Origin: DATARH01 sp036278835
GTDB lineage: Bacteria; Pseudomonadota; Alphaproteobacteria; ATCC43930; CGMCC-115725
Length of the DNA stretch: 64,000 bases
Direction: 5' to 3'
NCBI GenBank assembly: GCA_036278835.1
Contig: DASUKH010000133.1
Span: forward strand, 3,904-67,903
Part shown: positions 17,510 to 25,780 of the stretch, one piece after another
Layout: each line of letters opens with the position of its first letter
Position numbering within the stretch: position 1 is the first letter of the stretch
Notes under the pieces: generated by a model
Seen by the model: only the letters and a program-made list of their open reading frames with translations
What the model was told of the DNA's origin: nothing
Databases searched by the model: none
Translations under genes and position numbers: made by a program

Positions 17510-18895
17510 GTGGCGGCCGGCCGCAACCTTCTCGGATTCTCCGCCGATGCCAAGGCGCGGCTTGTCAAAAAGCTGTCGGCCGCCGCGGCGGCGCGGATCG
17601 CCCCGGCCCCGGCGCGGCCGCCGGCGGGCGAAATCGGCGCCGGCCGGCTGGATGTGGCCCGGCTCGAGGCGCACCGCGAAATCCGCCTGATCGAGGCGGC
17701 CGCCGATTATCTCGATATCGCCGATCCGTTTTTTCGCATGCACGAGGGCATCGCCGATGCCGAGACAGAGATCGGCAATCGGCGCTACACCAATTTCGCC
17801 TCCTACAATTATCTCGGGCTGAACGGCGACCGGCGCATCGCGGCGGCGGCGATCGCGGCAATCGAGCGCTACGGCACGTCGGTGTCGGCCAGCCGCCCGG
17901 TCTCCGGCGAGCGCCCGCTGCACTGCAATCTCGAAGCCGCACTGGCCCGCGTGCACGGCGCCGAGGACGCCGTCGCCCTGGTCAGCGGCCACGCCACCAA
18001 CGTCACCGTGATCGGGCACCTGCTCGGCCGCAACGACGTGATCGTGCACGATGCGCTGATCCACAACAGCGTCGTGCAAGGGGCGATGCTGTCCGGGGCG
18101 CGGCGGGTGCCGTTCCGCCATCTCGACCCCGAGGCGGCCGACCGGGTGCTGGCCGAGGCGCGGCCGCGCCACGGCAACGCCCTGCTCGTCATCGAAGGCC
18201 ATTACAGCATGGACGGCGACGTGCCCGACCTCGCCGCCTTTGTCGCGGTGGCGCGGCGCCGCGGCGCTTGGCTGATGGTCGACGAGGCGCACGCGCTGGG
18301 GGTGTTGGGGCAGCGCGGGTTCGGCTCGGCCGAGCATGCGGGGATCGACCCGGCCGAAATCGATATCTGGATGGGGACGCTGAGCAAAAGCCTCGTTTCG
18401 TGCGGCGGCTACATCGCCGGCCGCAAAGACCTGATCGATTACCTGAAGCGCACGGCGCCAGGCTTCGTTTTTTCGGTCGGGTTGGCGCCGCCGGTCGCTG
18501 CCGCCGCGCTCGCCGCCGTCGAGATACTCGAAGCCGAGCCGGACCGGGTACGTCGGCTCAACGAGCGCGCCGCCCTGTTCCTCGAACTGGTGCGCGCCGG
18601 CGGGCTCGATGCCGGCGGCTCGGTCGGCGCGGCGATCGTGCCGGTCATCACCGGCAGCTCGATCGCCGCCGCACGCCTCGCGGAGGCGCTGTTCCGCCGC
18701 GGCCTCAACGTCCAGCCGATCCTCTATCCGGCGGTGCCGGAGCGCTCGGCCCGGCTGCGCTTCTTTCTGACCGCAGGACACAGCGAGGATCAGATCCGCC
18801 GTGCGGCGGCGATCGTCATCGAGGAAGCCCGCGCCGTCGCCGCCGAATCGATCGACCTCGCCGCCCTGGCGCGCCACCTCGGACGGCTCGCTTAA
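17510..18895 (+). CDS. Alpha-oxoamine synthase (AONS/KBL/SPT-like PLP enzyme)
   Basis: Fold-type I PLP enzyme of 461 residues that joins an acyl thioester to an amino acid with loss of CO2, giving an alpha-amino ketone. The PLP lysine is K293 in TLSKSLVSCGGY; DEAHALGVLGQRGFG and EGHYSMDGD are the usual cofactor and substrate motifs. About 75 extra residues precede the conserved core (Ala-rich, basic), longer than biotin-pathway BioF, and might be a docking region. The start is GTG only 3 nt after the polyketide synthase stop, so translation is likely coupled. In the fumonisin pathway the homologous Fum8 releases a polyketide chain in this way, and the same is inferred here. The amino acid substrate is unknown. 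Confidence 0.92.
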   Translation: MAAGRNLLGFSADAKARLVKKLSAAAAARIAPAPARPPAGEIGAGRLDVARLEAHREIRLIEAAADYLDIADPFFRMHEGIADAETEIGNRRYTNFASYNYLGLNGDRRIAAAAIAAIERYGTSVSASRPVSGERPLHCNLEAALARVHGAEDAVALVSGHATNVTVIGHLLGRNDVIVHDALIHNSVVQGAMLSGARRVPFRHLDPEAADRVLAEARPRHGNALLVIEGHYSMDGDVPDLAAFVAVARRRGAWLMVDEAHALGVLGQRGFGSAEHAGIDPAEIDIWMGTLSKSLVSCGGYIAGRKDLIDYLKRTAPGFVFSVGLAPPVAAAALAAVEILEAEPDRVRRLNERAALFLELVRAGGLDAGGSVGAAIVPVITGSSIAAARLAEALFRRGLNVQPILYPAVPERSARLRFFLTAGHSEDQIRRAAAIVIEEARAVAAESIDLAALARHLGRLA

Positions 18896-18913
18896 CGGAG
18901 CCATTGCTCGGAC

Positions 18914-18932
18914 CGCCGGCCTCCGGCCGGCG
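18914..18932. terminator. GC hairpin between convergent genes
   Basis: CGCCGGCC-TCC-GGCCGGCG is a perfect 8-bp stem in the 57-nt gap between the oxoamine synthase and the convergent glycosyltransferase gene. It has no U-tract on either strand, so it may be a bidirectional pause or Rho-assisted end rather than a simple intrinsic terminator. Confidence 0.4.
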
Positions 18933-18952
18933 ATCCGCATCGCTTCGCTTGT

Positions 18953-20251
18953 TTAAGCTCGCGCCCGAGCGGGGGCGGCGGCCACCGCCGCGATGAAGCG
19001 GTCGACGGCGGTGAAATGGTCCGGCCAGCGCGGCGCCGACCATCCCGCCAGCCGCGCCATCTGGGCGGCGCGGCGGGGCGATTGCGGCGCCGCATAGTCG
19101 AGGACAGCCGCGCGCCAGCCCGGCCCGTCGAGCGGATCGAGGAATTCCGGCACCCCGCCGCCGGTCTCCCGCAACGCCGGAATATCGCTGCACAAGGCCG
19201 GAACCCCGAGTTGCAGCGCCTCGACGACCGGGAACCCGAAACCTTCGGCGAAGGAGGGCAGCAACAGCGCCCGCGCCCCCTTCAGCAGCCGCACCATGTC
19301 GCCGTCCGGCAGGTTGGCATGCTCGATGACGCAGCCGCGCAGGGCCGGGCAGCGGTCGAGCAGGTCGATGGCACTCTCGGCCTCCCAGCCGCGCTGCCCG
19401 ATCAGCACCAGGATCGGCGCCCGCTCGCCCAGTTCGGCGGCAAGCCGACGCCAGAGCAGCAGCAGCAGCAGATGGTTTTTGCGCGCCTCGATGGTGCCGA
19501 CATAGACGAAGTAGGGTCGCGCGTAGGGCGGCGTGCCGTCAACGTCGGCCGCGGGCAGATCGGCGCCGAATGGTGCGACGAGCACCGGCGGGGCACGGCC
19601 GGCCCGATCGAGATGCGGCTGCAAGCCGGCGGCGGTGGCGGCCGAATTGACGATCATCCCATCGGCGAAGCGAACCGCCGCCGCGATCCGGCGGCCATGA
19701 TTTTCGGCCTGCCCCGGCTTCGCGTATTCGGGAAACTCGATCGGGATCAGGTCGTGAATCAGGAACACGAAGCGGGCGGCGCTGCGCTCGCGCAAACGGG
19801 CGAACAACCCATGCTTTTCAAGATGATGGTGCGACACCAGCAGATAAAGCGGGCGTGTCGTAGGGTCGGCGAGCCGTACCCGCACGGCGCGCTCGCCCAC
19901 GCTCATCAGGGCAAGGCGCGCCTGCCACGCGATCCGCCTTACCTCGCGATCCTGCCGGGCCGGATCGCCGGTCCCGCGCCATGCCGCGCCGATCGCCTCG
20001 ACAAAGCGCGCCGCGGTTTCGCGCCGCAGCAACCCCAGCCGGCCGCCCGCGGTCGTAGCGACAAAAAAGCCGTTCCGCTCCCCGCGGAGAAAGTGCTCGG
20101 CATAGGCGAATTCGACCCGATCGATGCCGGTCGGCGTCGCCCGCCCGGCGCGCGACAGCAGCCGCGACAGGTCGAGGGCGACCGTCGCCGCGGCCGGTCC
20201 GGCGGCCGCGAACGATCGAGGCGCGGGCGCTCCTGTCTCGAATTTGCCCAT
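18953..20251 (-). CDS. Glycosyltransferase family 4 (GT-B fold)
   Basis: A 432-residue retaining glycosyltransferase. The C-terminal half carries YFVYVGTIEARKNHLLLL and the family E-x7-E signature in EGFGFPVVEALQLG, followed by CSDIPALRE. The N-terminal domain begins TVALDLSRLLSRAGRATPTG, resembling transferases that build O-antigen or capsule. It probably adds a sugar from a nucleotide donor to a lipid-linked acceptor at the cytoplasmic membrane. The start at MGKFETG has AAAAGG almost abutting it; a GTG one codon upstream is an alternative. It is convergent with the polyketide operon and divergent from the GST gene, so a role in modifying the polyketide product is possible but not shown. Confidence 0.88.
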   Translation of the reverse strand: MGKFETGAPAPRSFAAAGPAAATVALDLSRLLSRAGRATPTGIDRVEFAYAEHFLRGERNGFFVATTAGGRLGLLRRETAARFVEAIGAAWRGTGDPARQDREVRRIAWQARLALMSVGERAVRVRLADPTTRPLYLLVSHHHLEKHGLFARLRERSAARFVFLIHDLIPIEFPEYAKPGQAENHGRRIAAAVRFADGMIVNSAATAAGLQPHLDRAGRAPPVLVAPFGADLPAADVDGTPPYARPYFVYVGTIEARKNHLLLLLLWRRLAAELGERAPILVLIGQRGWEAESAIDLLDRCPALRGCVIEHANLPDGDMVRLLKGARALLLPSFAEGFGFPVVEALQLGVPALCSDIPALRETGGGVPEFLDPLDGPGWRAAVLDYAAPQSPRRAAQMARLAGWSAPRWPDHFTAVDRFIAAVAAAPARARA

Positions 20252-20402
20252 CACCTTTTTAGCCGCTTCCCCGCAAGACCCCGACGTCGCAAGGCCCGGA
20301 CCATAATACGATGAGCCGGCCGAGTCCGGACGGGTCGGCGAGCGATTGCATCCCCGGTCCGGCGATGACATCGTTCGCCCGACCAAGCGTGGGAGGACGC
20401 AG

Positions 20403-21101
20403 ATGCTGGAAGTGTGGAGCTGGCCGACCCCAAACGGCCACAAGGTGCATATCGCGCTCGAAGAGCTCGGCCTCGAATACAAGGTCATCCCGGTCAATAT
20501 CGGCACCGGCGACCAGTTCAAGCCGGAATTCCTCAAGATCACCCCGAACCACCGCATCCCGGCGATCGTCGACCCCGACGGACCGGGCGGCAGGAAATTC
20601 ACGCTGTTCGAATCCGCGGCGATCCTGATCTACCTGTCGGAGAAGACCGGGGGAAAGCTCATTCCGAAAGACCCGATCGGCCGCTACAAATGCCTCGAAT
20701 GGATGATGTTCCAGATGGGCGGCGTCGGCCCGATGTTCGGCCAGTGGAACCATTTCGCGGCGTACGCCAAGGAGAAGCTGCCCTACGCGATCGAGCGCTA
20801 CACCAACGAGGTAAAGCGGCTGCACCGGGTCCTGAACCATCGTCTCGAAGAGGCGCACTGGCTGGCCGGCGACGAATACAGCATGGCCGACATCATCACC
20901 TTCCCGTGGATCCGCAACCCCGAGCGGCGCGGCATTGACCTCAACGACTATCCCGGGGTCAAACGCTGGCACGACGAGATGGCGGCGCGCCCGGCCGTCC
21001 AGCGCGGGGTCGCGGTCCTGGCCGATCGCCAGCGCCAGGGTTCGATTACCGACCAGGAGCGCGAAAACATGTTCGGCGCGACGCAATTCGCGGCACGCTG
21101 A
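20403..21101 (+). CDS. Glutathione S-transferase family protein (YfcG/YghU-like)
   Basis: A 232-residue cytosolic protein with an N-terminal thioredoxin-fold GST domain (about 1-85) and an all-helical C-terminal domain. It opens MLEVWSWPTPNGHKVHIALEE, with a Thr-Pro-Asn-Gly turn instead of catalytic Tyr or Cys. NHRIPAIVDPDGP supplies the cis-proline and ESAAILIYLSEK the glutathione-binding Glu-Ser. These features match the disulfide-bond reductase group (YfcG, YghU) rather than detoxifying GSTs. The start at 20403 has GGGAGGA 5 nt upstream; a longer reading from 20346 lacks such a site. Single gene, divergent from the GT4 gene; substrate unknown. Confidence 0.92.
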   Translation: MLEVWSWPTPNGHKVHIALEELGLEYKVIPVNIGTGDQFKPEFLKITPNHRIPAIVDPDGPGGRKFTLFESAAILIYLSEKTGGKLIPKDPIGRYKCLEWMMFQMGGVGPMFGQWNHFAAYAKEKLPYAIERYTNEVKRLHRVLNHRLEEAHWLAGDEYSMADIITFPWIRNPERRGIDLNDYPGVKRWHDEMAARPAVQRGVAVLADRQRQGSITDQERENMFGATQFAAR

Positions 21102-21132
21102 TCTTGAGCCGCGACCCGCACGCAAACCGCCG

Positions 21133-21172
21133 GTCATTCCGGGTTCCGCCCTGCGGGCGGCCCCGGAATGAC
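21133..21172. repeat. Palindromic repeat, GTCATTCCGG family
   Basis: Arms GTCATTCCGG (21133-21142) and CCGGAATGAC (21163-21172) enclose a second palindrome GCCCTGCGGGC. It lies between the GST gene and the next gene and could act as a transcript end. The same family is found inside imuB at 32925-33019. Confidence 0.8.
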
Positions 21173-21208
21173 GGCATTTATCCAGGCTGACAACAGGCGA
21201 GTAACGCG

Positions 21209-22069
21209 ATGCCGCAGGAAAAAATCGGAGTTGTCGGGGCCGGGTTGATGGGGGCGGAGATCGCGCTGGTTTTCGCGCTGGCCGGGCATGACGTGCTGCT
21301 TTCGGATCGCTCCGAGGACCTGCTGACGGCGGCGCGCGCCCGGCTCGGAACGATCCTCGATCGCGGCATCCCGCGCGGCTTCTTCAAGGCCGAGGACAAG
21401 GAACCGGCGCTCACGCGCATTCGCACCACGGTTTCGCTCGATTCCTTCGCCGACCGCGATTTCGTCACCGAGGCCGTATTCGAGGACGAGGCGGTCAAGG
21501 CCGAGATCTACCGCACCCTGGACAGAGTCTGCGCCCCCGCCTGCATCCTCGCCAGCAACACCTCGACGATCCCGATCTCGACCCTCGCCTCCTATGTCGG
21601 CGCCGAGCGGCGGCCGCATTTCGTCGGCACGCATTATTTCTCGCCGGCCTCGCGGATGAAGCTGGTCGAGGTCATTCCCGCCTTCGATACCGCGCCCGCG
21701 ACAGTCGAAACGGCGTTGCGGCTGATGCGCGAGGCCGGCAAGACGCCGATCCCTGTAAGGGACGTCGCCGGTTTCGCGGTCAACCGCATGTTCCTCATCT
21801 TCCTCGCCGAGGCGGTGCGCCTCGTCGAGGATGGCGTCGCCAGCCCGGAAGACATCGACACCGCCTGCAAGCTCGGCCTCGGCCACCCGATGGGTCCCTT
21901 CGAGCTGATGGACGCGGTCAGCTCGAAACTGACCTTGCAGACGCTCGACATCCTGCACGATGCCTATGGCGAGCGCTTTCGCCCGCCCGCGCTTTTGAAG
22001 CAGCGGGTGCGTGCCGGCCTGGTCGGCGGCCGCGGCAACCGGGGCTGGCACGACAAGGGCAAGGGCTGA
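21209..22069 (+). CDS. 3-hydroxyacyl-CoA dehydrogenase (3-hydroxybutyryl-CoA dehydrogenase type)
   Basis: NAD-dependent oxidation of (S)-3-hydroxyacyl-CoA in fatty-acid or aromatic-acid breakdown. The protein has 286 residues, the length of stand-alone enzymes. The Rossmann motif GAGLMG is at 10-15, ASNTSTIPIS at 115-124, the catalytic histidine H142 in THYFSPA, and the C-terminal helical domain carries VNRMFLIFLAEAVRLVEDGVA and GLGHPMGPFELMD. The gene sits 6 nt before the HyuA-like gene, so they are probably co-transcribed, although no shared pathway is obvious. PaaH and Hbd are both possible names; the sequence does not decide. Confidence 0.93.
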   Translation: MPQEKIGVVGAGLMGAEIALVFALAGHDVLLSDRSEDLLTAARARLGTILDRGIPRGFFKAEDKEPALTRIRTTVSLDSFADRDFVTEAVFEDEAVKAEIYRTLDRVCAPACILASNTSTIPISTLASYVGAERRPHFVGTHYFSPASRMKLVEVIPAFDTAPATVETALRLMREAGKTPIPVRDVAGFAVNRMFLIFLAEAVRLVEDGVASPEDIDTACKLGLGHPMGPFELMDAVSSKLTLQTLDILHDAYGERFRPPALLKQRVRAGLVGGRGNRGWHDKGKG

Positions 22070-22075
22070 GGCGCG

Positions 22076-24181
22076 ATGCCACCCCGCTGGCGCGCCGGGG
22101 TCGATATCGGCGGCACCTTTACCGACATCGCCCTGATCGGCGAGGGCGGCGAGCGCTACACAAAAAAGGTTTCATCGACGGTCGACGACTACGCGCGCGC
22201 GATCGTCGAGGGGCTGGCGGCGCTGCTCGCCGAGGTCGGCGCCCTTCCCGCCGATATCGCCGAGATATTGCACGGCACGACGGTCGCTTCGAATGCAATC
22301 CTCGAGCACAAGGGCGCGAAGACCGGCCTGATCACCACCAAGGGCTTTCGCGACGTGCTCGAAATCCGCAATCTGCGGATGCCGCGACTCTACGACATGT
22401 CGTGGACCAAGCCGCCGCCATTGGTCGAGCGCCGGCTGCGGGTTGAGGTCGATGAACGGGTCAACGCGCAAGGCGGCATCGATCGGCCACTCGACGAGGC
22501 GAGCGCCGAGCGTGCGGTGCGGTTCCTCGTCGGCGAGGGGGTCGAGGCGATCGCGATCTGCTTTCTGCACTCCTACCTCAACCCGGCGCACGAGCAGCGG
22601 GTGCACGAGATCGCCGCCCGCCTCGCGCCCGACACGATCCTTTGCACCAGCGCCGAGGTGCTGCCGGTCATCAACGAATACGAGCGGACATCCACGACGG
22701 TCATCAACGCTTATGTCCGGCCGACGGTCGAACGCTACCTGAACCGGCTGATCTCCGAATTGACGCGCGGCGGGATCGCGGCCCCGCTCCTTCTGATGCA
22801 ATCGAATGGCGGGCTGACGACGGCGAAGGCGGCGGCGGCGGTGCCGATGCACATCATCGAATCGGGGCCGGCGGCCGGGGTCGTCGGGGTGCAGACGCTG
22901 ACCCGCCGCATCGGCATCGGCAAGGCAATCTCGTTCGACATGGGCGGAACGACCGCGAAGGCCTCGCTGATCGAGAATGGCGAGGTGACCCGCGCCACCG
23001 AGTACCAGGTCGGCGCCGGCATCGTGCTTGGCTCGCGGCTGCTGTCGGGCGCCGGCTACACCTTGAAAGTGCCGGCGATCGATCTCGCCGAGGTCGGCGC
23101 CGGCGGCGGCTCGATCCTGTGGGTCGATGCCGGCGGCGCCTTGCAGGTCGGGCCGCACAGCGCCGGCGCGGTGCCGGGGCCGGTCTGCTACGGCAAAGGC
23201 GGCAGCGAGCCGACCGTCACCGACGCCAACCTCGCGCTCGGCTATCTCAACCCGCATCACCTGGTCGGCGGCGCGGTGCCGCTGGACGCCGGCCGGGCTG
23301 CGGCGGCGATCGCCGAGCGCATCGCGGGGCCCTTGGGCATGAGCCTCGAACAGGCGGCTTACGGCGCCCACCTGATCGCCGCCTCCAACATGATCCGCGC
23401 CCTCAAAGCCGTATCGAGCGAGCGCGGCCGCGACCCGCGGCAATACGCGCTGGTCGGGTTCGGCGGCAACGGCCCGCTATTCGCCGCCGGCATGGCCGAG
23501 GCTCTGCATATCCCGAATGTGCTGATCCCGCCGCTGGCCGGGGTGTTCTCGTCATTTGGCCTGCTTCATGCCGAGGTCGAGTATTTCTTCACCCGCACCC
23601 GCAAAGCGCTGCTGCGCGACGCCGACCCGGCATCATTGCAGGCGACGATCGCCGCACTCGAAGGCGAGGCGAGGGCGCGGCTTGCCGAAGACGGGTTCGC
23701 CCTCGGCCGGATCGAAATCCGGCGCAGCGCCAGCCTGCATTACCAGGGCCAATCCTTCGAATTGTGCGTGCCGCTGGCAGGCGGACAGTTCGACCGGGGC
23801 GCATTGCGGGAACTCGAGGAAGCGTTCGGCGCCGAGCACGAGCGCACCTACGGCCACCGCGCCGGCACCGGGGAGCCCGTCGAACTGGTCAGCCTCGAAG
23901 TCGTCGGGCGCGGCATCGGCGACCAGCCGCGCGGCGAGGCGCCCGCCGCCGCCCGCTTCGCCCCAGACCTCGCGATCGCCGAACCGCAGCGCCGCGCCTA
24001 TTTCGGCCCCGACCGCGGCTGGCTGGACGCGCGGATCGTCAACCGCAGCGAACTCGGAACGCCACACCAAGGCCCCTGTATCGTCGAGGAATACGACTCA
24101 ACCTGTCTCGTCCCGCCCGGTTGGATCGCCCGCCTCGACCCGCACGGCAATATCGCGATGCACCGCACAAGCCCCGCATAA
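22076..24181 (+). CDS. hyuA: Hydantoinase/oxoprolinase family protein (HyuA, subunit A)
   Basis: A 701-residue protein of the N-methylhydantoinase A / 5-oxoprolinase subunit family, ATP-dependent amidohydrolases. It starts RAGVDIGGTFTDIALIG, the actin-like phosphate loop of Hydant_A_N. Later come LLMQSNGGLTTAKAA and ESGPAAGVVG (about 240-265), SFDMGGTTAKASLI (about 285-298) and the C-terminal part with GNGPLFAAGMAE. Length is standard. The usual partner, the B subunit (HyuB, about 550-600 residues), does not follow; the next gene is on the other strand after about 300 nt. The subunit may be encoded elsewhere, or this may be a single-subunit relative such as an acetone-carboxylase-type A subunit. 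Confidence 0.9.
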   Translation: MPPRWRAGVDIGGTFTDIALIGEGGERYTKKVSSTVDDYARAIVEGLAALLAEVGALPADIAEILHGTTVASNAILEHKGAKTGLITTKGFRDVLEIRNLRMPRLYDMSWTKPPPLVERRLRVEVDERVNAQGGIDRPLDEASAERAVRFLVGEGVEAIAICFLHSYLNPAHEQRVHEIAARLAPDTILCTSAEVLPVINEYERTSTTVINAYVRPTVERYLNRLISELTRGGIAAPLLLMQSNGGLTTAKAAAAVPMHIIESGPAAGVVGVQTLTRRIGIGKAISFDMGGTTAKASLIENGEVTRATEYQVGAGIVLGSRLLSGAGYTLKVPAIDLAEVGAGGGSILWVDAGGALQVGPHSAGAVPGPVCYGKGGSEPTVTDANLALGYLNPHHLVGGAVPLDAGRAAAAIAERIAGPLGMSLEQAAYGAHLIAASNMIRALKAVSSERGRDPRQYALVGFGGNGPLFAAGMAEALHIPNVLIPPLAGVFSSFGLLHAEVEYFFTRTRKALLRDADPASLQATIAALEGEARARLAEDGFALGRIEIRRSASLHYQGQSFELCVPLAGGQFDRGALRELEEAFGAEHERTYGHRAGTGEPVELVSLEVVGRGIGDQPRGEAPAAARFAPDLAIAEPQRRAYFGPDRGWLDARIVNRSELGTPHQGPCIVEEYDSTCLVPPGWIARLDPHGNIAMHRTSPA

Positions 24182-24256
24182 GGCGCCTCGCGGCTCCACC
24201 CGGCGATGCACAAGCCCGGCCAGAGCAAAGTCCGTTCAAATGGAACGGTCGCCCTT

Positions 24257-24329
24257 GGCCGGGCTTGACCCGGCCATCCACGTCTTATCAGGCGGCGGAA
24301 GGCGTAGACCCGCGGATCAAGTCCGCGGG
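24257..24329. repeat. Pair of GC hairpins in the hyuA-ompA gap
   Basis: GGCCGGG-CTTGA-CCCGGCC (24257-24275) and CCCGCGGA-TCAAG-TCCGCGGG (24309-24329) are two perfect hairpins with related loops (CTTGA and its complement TCAAG) in a gap of 305 nt. This is another dispersed intergenic repeat type; with the terminator at 24409-24442 it fills the gap, and there is no gene. Confidence 0.7.
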
Positions 24330-24408
24330 CGGGGAGCATCCGATGGTCTGACTTGATCGGATACCGCGCCAGGGCGCGCGGGCAATCCCGGATGCCGCCG
24401 CGCAACCC

Positions 24409-24442
24409 AAAAAAGAACCGCCGCGTGCAACCGCGGCGGTTC
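24409..24442 (-). terminator. Rho-independent terminator of the OmpA-type gene
   Basis: Read on the minus strand, an 11-bp stem GAACCGCCGCG / CGCGGCGGTTC with a six-base loop (24415-24442) is followed directly by a T-run (complement of 24409-24414). It lies 45 nt after the porin stop codon. Confidence 0.88.
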
Positions 24443-24486
24443 CAGGGGCCGGGGCCACGAAGACCCCGGCGGTCGTGGAGTTACGT

Positions 24487-25551
24487 TTACGGGAAGACGA
24501 TCTCGACCCGGCGGTTCTGCGGTTCGCGCACGCCCTGCGCCGTCGGCACGCGCGGATCGTTCTCGCCGCGGCCGCTGACGGCCATCTCGTTGCGCGGCAC
24601 GCCGGAGCGGATCAGAGCCACCGCAACGTTGTTGGCGCGACGCTCGGAGAGCCGCTGGTTATAACCAGCCGAACCCGACAGGTCGGTATAGCCGGTGACC
24701 TGGATCTGGACCGGCGCGCCGGAACGCCAGGCGGCGGCGGCCTGCTGCACGACCTGCATGCCCTCAGGCGTGATCGTCGCCTTGTCCCAGTCGAAGAAGA
24801 CCAGGAACACCTTGCGCACGACCGGCGGCGGGGCCGGCGGGGCCGGCGGCGCAGCGACCGGCGGCGGCGGGGGCGGCGGCGCCGCACCGAACTTCACGAT
24901 GAAGCTCGCCAGGACGCTGTGCGAGGAATACTCGGATTTGTAGCTGCCGAGACTCGCCGCGACGCCGCGGAAATTGAAGGTCGGGTCGGTCGTTCCGAGG
25001 TAGCGGTAGTCGATATCGAATGCCAGGGACGGGTTGACGTTGTAGCGGATACCGGCAATCCCCTGATACCCGAGCTCCCAGTCGGTCCCGCCGCTGATCG
25101 TGCCGAGGCCCGGCACGTTGATGCTGTCACGCAACTCGACCGCGCCGACGCCGACGCCGACATGCGGCGTGATCGGGATCGACAGGCCCGGGAACGTGAA
25201 ATTGTAGATCGCATTCGTCATGAAGGCATACGCGCTGCGAATGCCGCTCACTCCGACTGCGCCGAGGCCGTTGATGTCATTCTTCTGCCAACGGAACTCT
25301 TCTTCGATGCTCAGCGGCCCGAACTCGTAACCGAGCCGCGCGCCGACGTTAAAGCCATCGTTGAATTTTTCGGTGGCTTTGAGCCCGGCGGTGCGAGCGG
25401 TCGCATTGTCGAGATGCGTCCAGCCGCCTTCACCACCGAAATAGACATGGCCCGGCCCGCCGGGCAGCCCGAACAGCTGCGCCTGCGCATTCGCCCAGCC
25501 GAACGTCATGGCGAGCGCAACGCCGGCGCCGAGCAGATAGCGATTTCTCAT
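24487..25551 (-). CDS. OmpA-family outer membrane protein (beta-barrel plus peptidoglycan-binding domain)
   Basis: Exported protein of 354 residues. Signal peptide about 1-23, cleaved after WANAQA. Residues about 25-215 form an OmpA/Opa-like barrel of alternating strands (VYFGGEGGWTHLD, YDIDYRYLG-type segments). A proline/alanine linker follows, then the OmpA C-terminal domain (about 240-354) with VTGYTDLSGSAGYNQRLSER, which binds diaminopimelate of peptidoglycan. It anchors the outer membrane to the wall and is probably abundant: it has an ideal ribosome binding site (GGAGGTAA) and a strong terminator. The 230-nt upstream region contains two CGATGG-type inverted repeats that may be operator sites. 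Confidence 0.93.
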   Translation of the reverse strand: MRNRYLLGAGVALAMTFGWANAQAQLFGLPGGPGHVYFGGEGGWTHLDNATARTAGLKATEKFNDGFNVGARLGYEFGPLSIEEEFRWQKNDINGLGAVGVSGIRSAYAFMTNAIYNFTFPGLSIPITPHVGVGVGAVELRDSINVPGLGTISGGTDWELGYQGIAGIRYNVNPSLAFDIDYRYLGTTDPTFNFRGVAASLGSYKSEYSSHSVLASFIVKFGAAPPPPPPPVAAPPAPPAPPPVVRKVFLVFFDWDKATITPEGMQVVQQAAAAWRSGAPVQIQVTGYTDLSGSAGYNQRLSERRANNVAVALIRSGVPRNEMAVSGRGENDPRVPTAQGVREPQNRRVEIVFP

Positions 25552-25583
25552 CCCCTTACCTCCGGCCGCAAATACGCGTGCTA

Positions 25584-25637
25584 CGATGGTTGCGTCACCA
25601 TCGTTGCGCCCATGATTACCATCGACTTTTACGATGG
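25584..25637 (-). promoter_or_regulatory. Two CGATGG inverted repeats upstream of the porin gene
   Basis: CGATGGT-N6-ACCATCG (25584-25603) and CCATCG-N7-CGATGG (25619-25637) put four copies of one half-site within 54 nt, 33-86 nt upstream of the ompA-type start codon. This looks like two binding sites for a dimeric regulator overlapping the promoter or leader. The regulator is unknown. Confidence 0.55.
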
Positions 25638-25780
25638 CAATGGGATTTTAGCTCGCCAGGGTGGTTAATTGGCTCGCGGGGCAAGATCGCAGCCGGTAGC
25701 GGCATCCGCGCAACAGTTTGCTCGTAAACGAGCGAATCTCAGCGGTCGCGCGAGGCATTTGAGCAACACCTCGGATTTTG

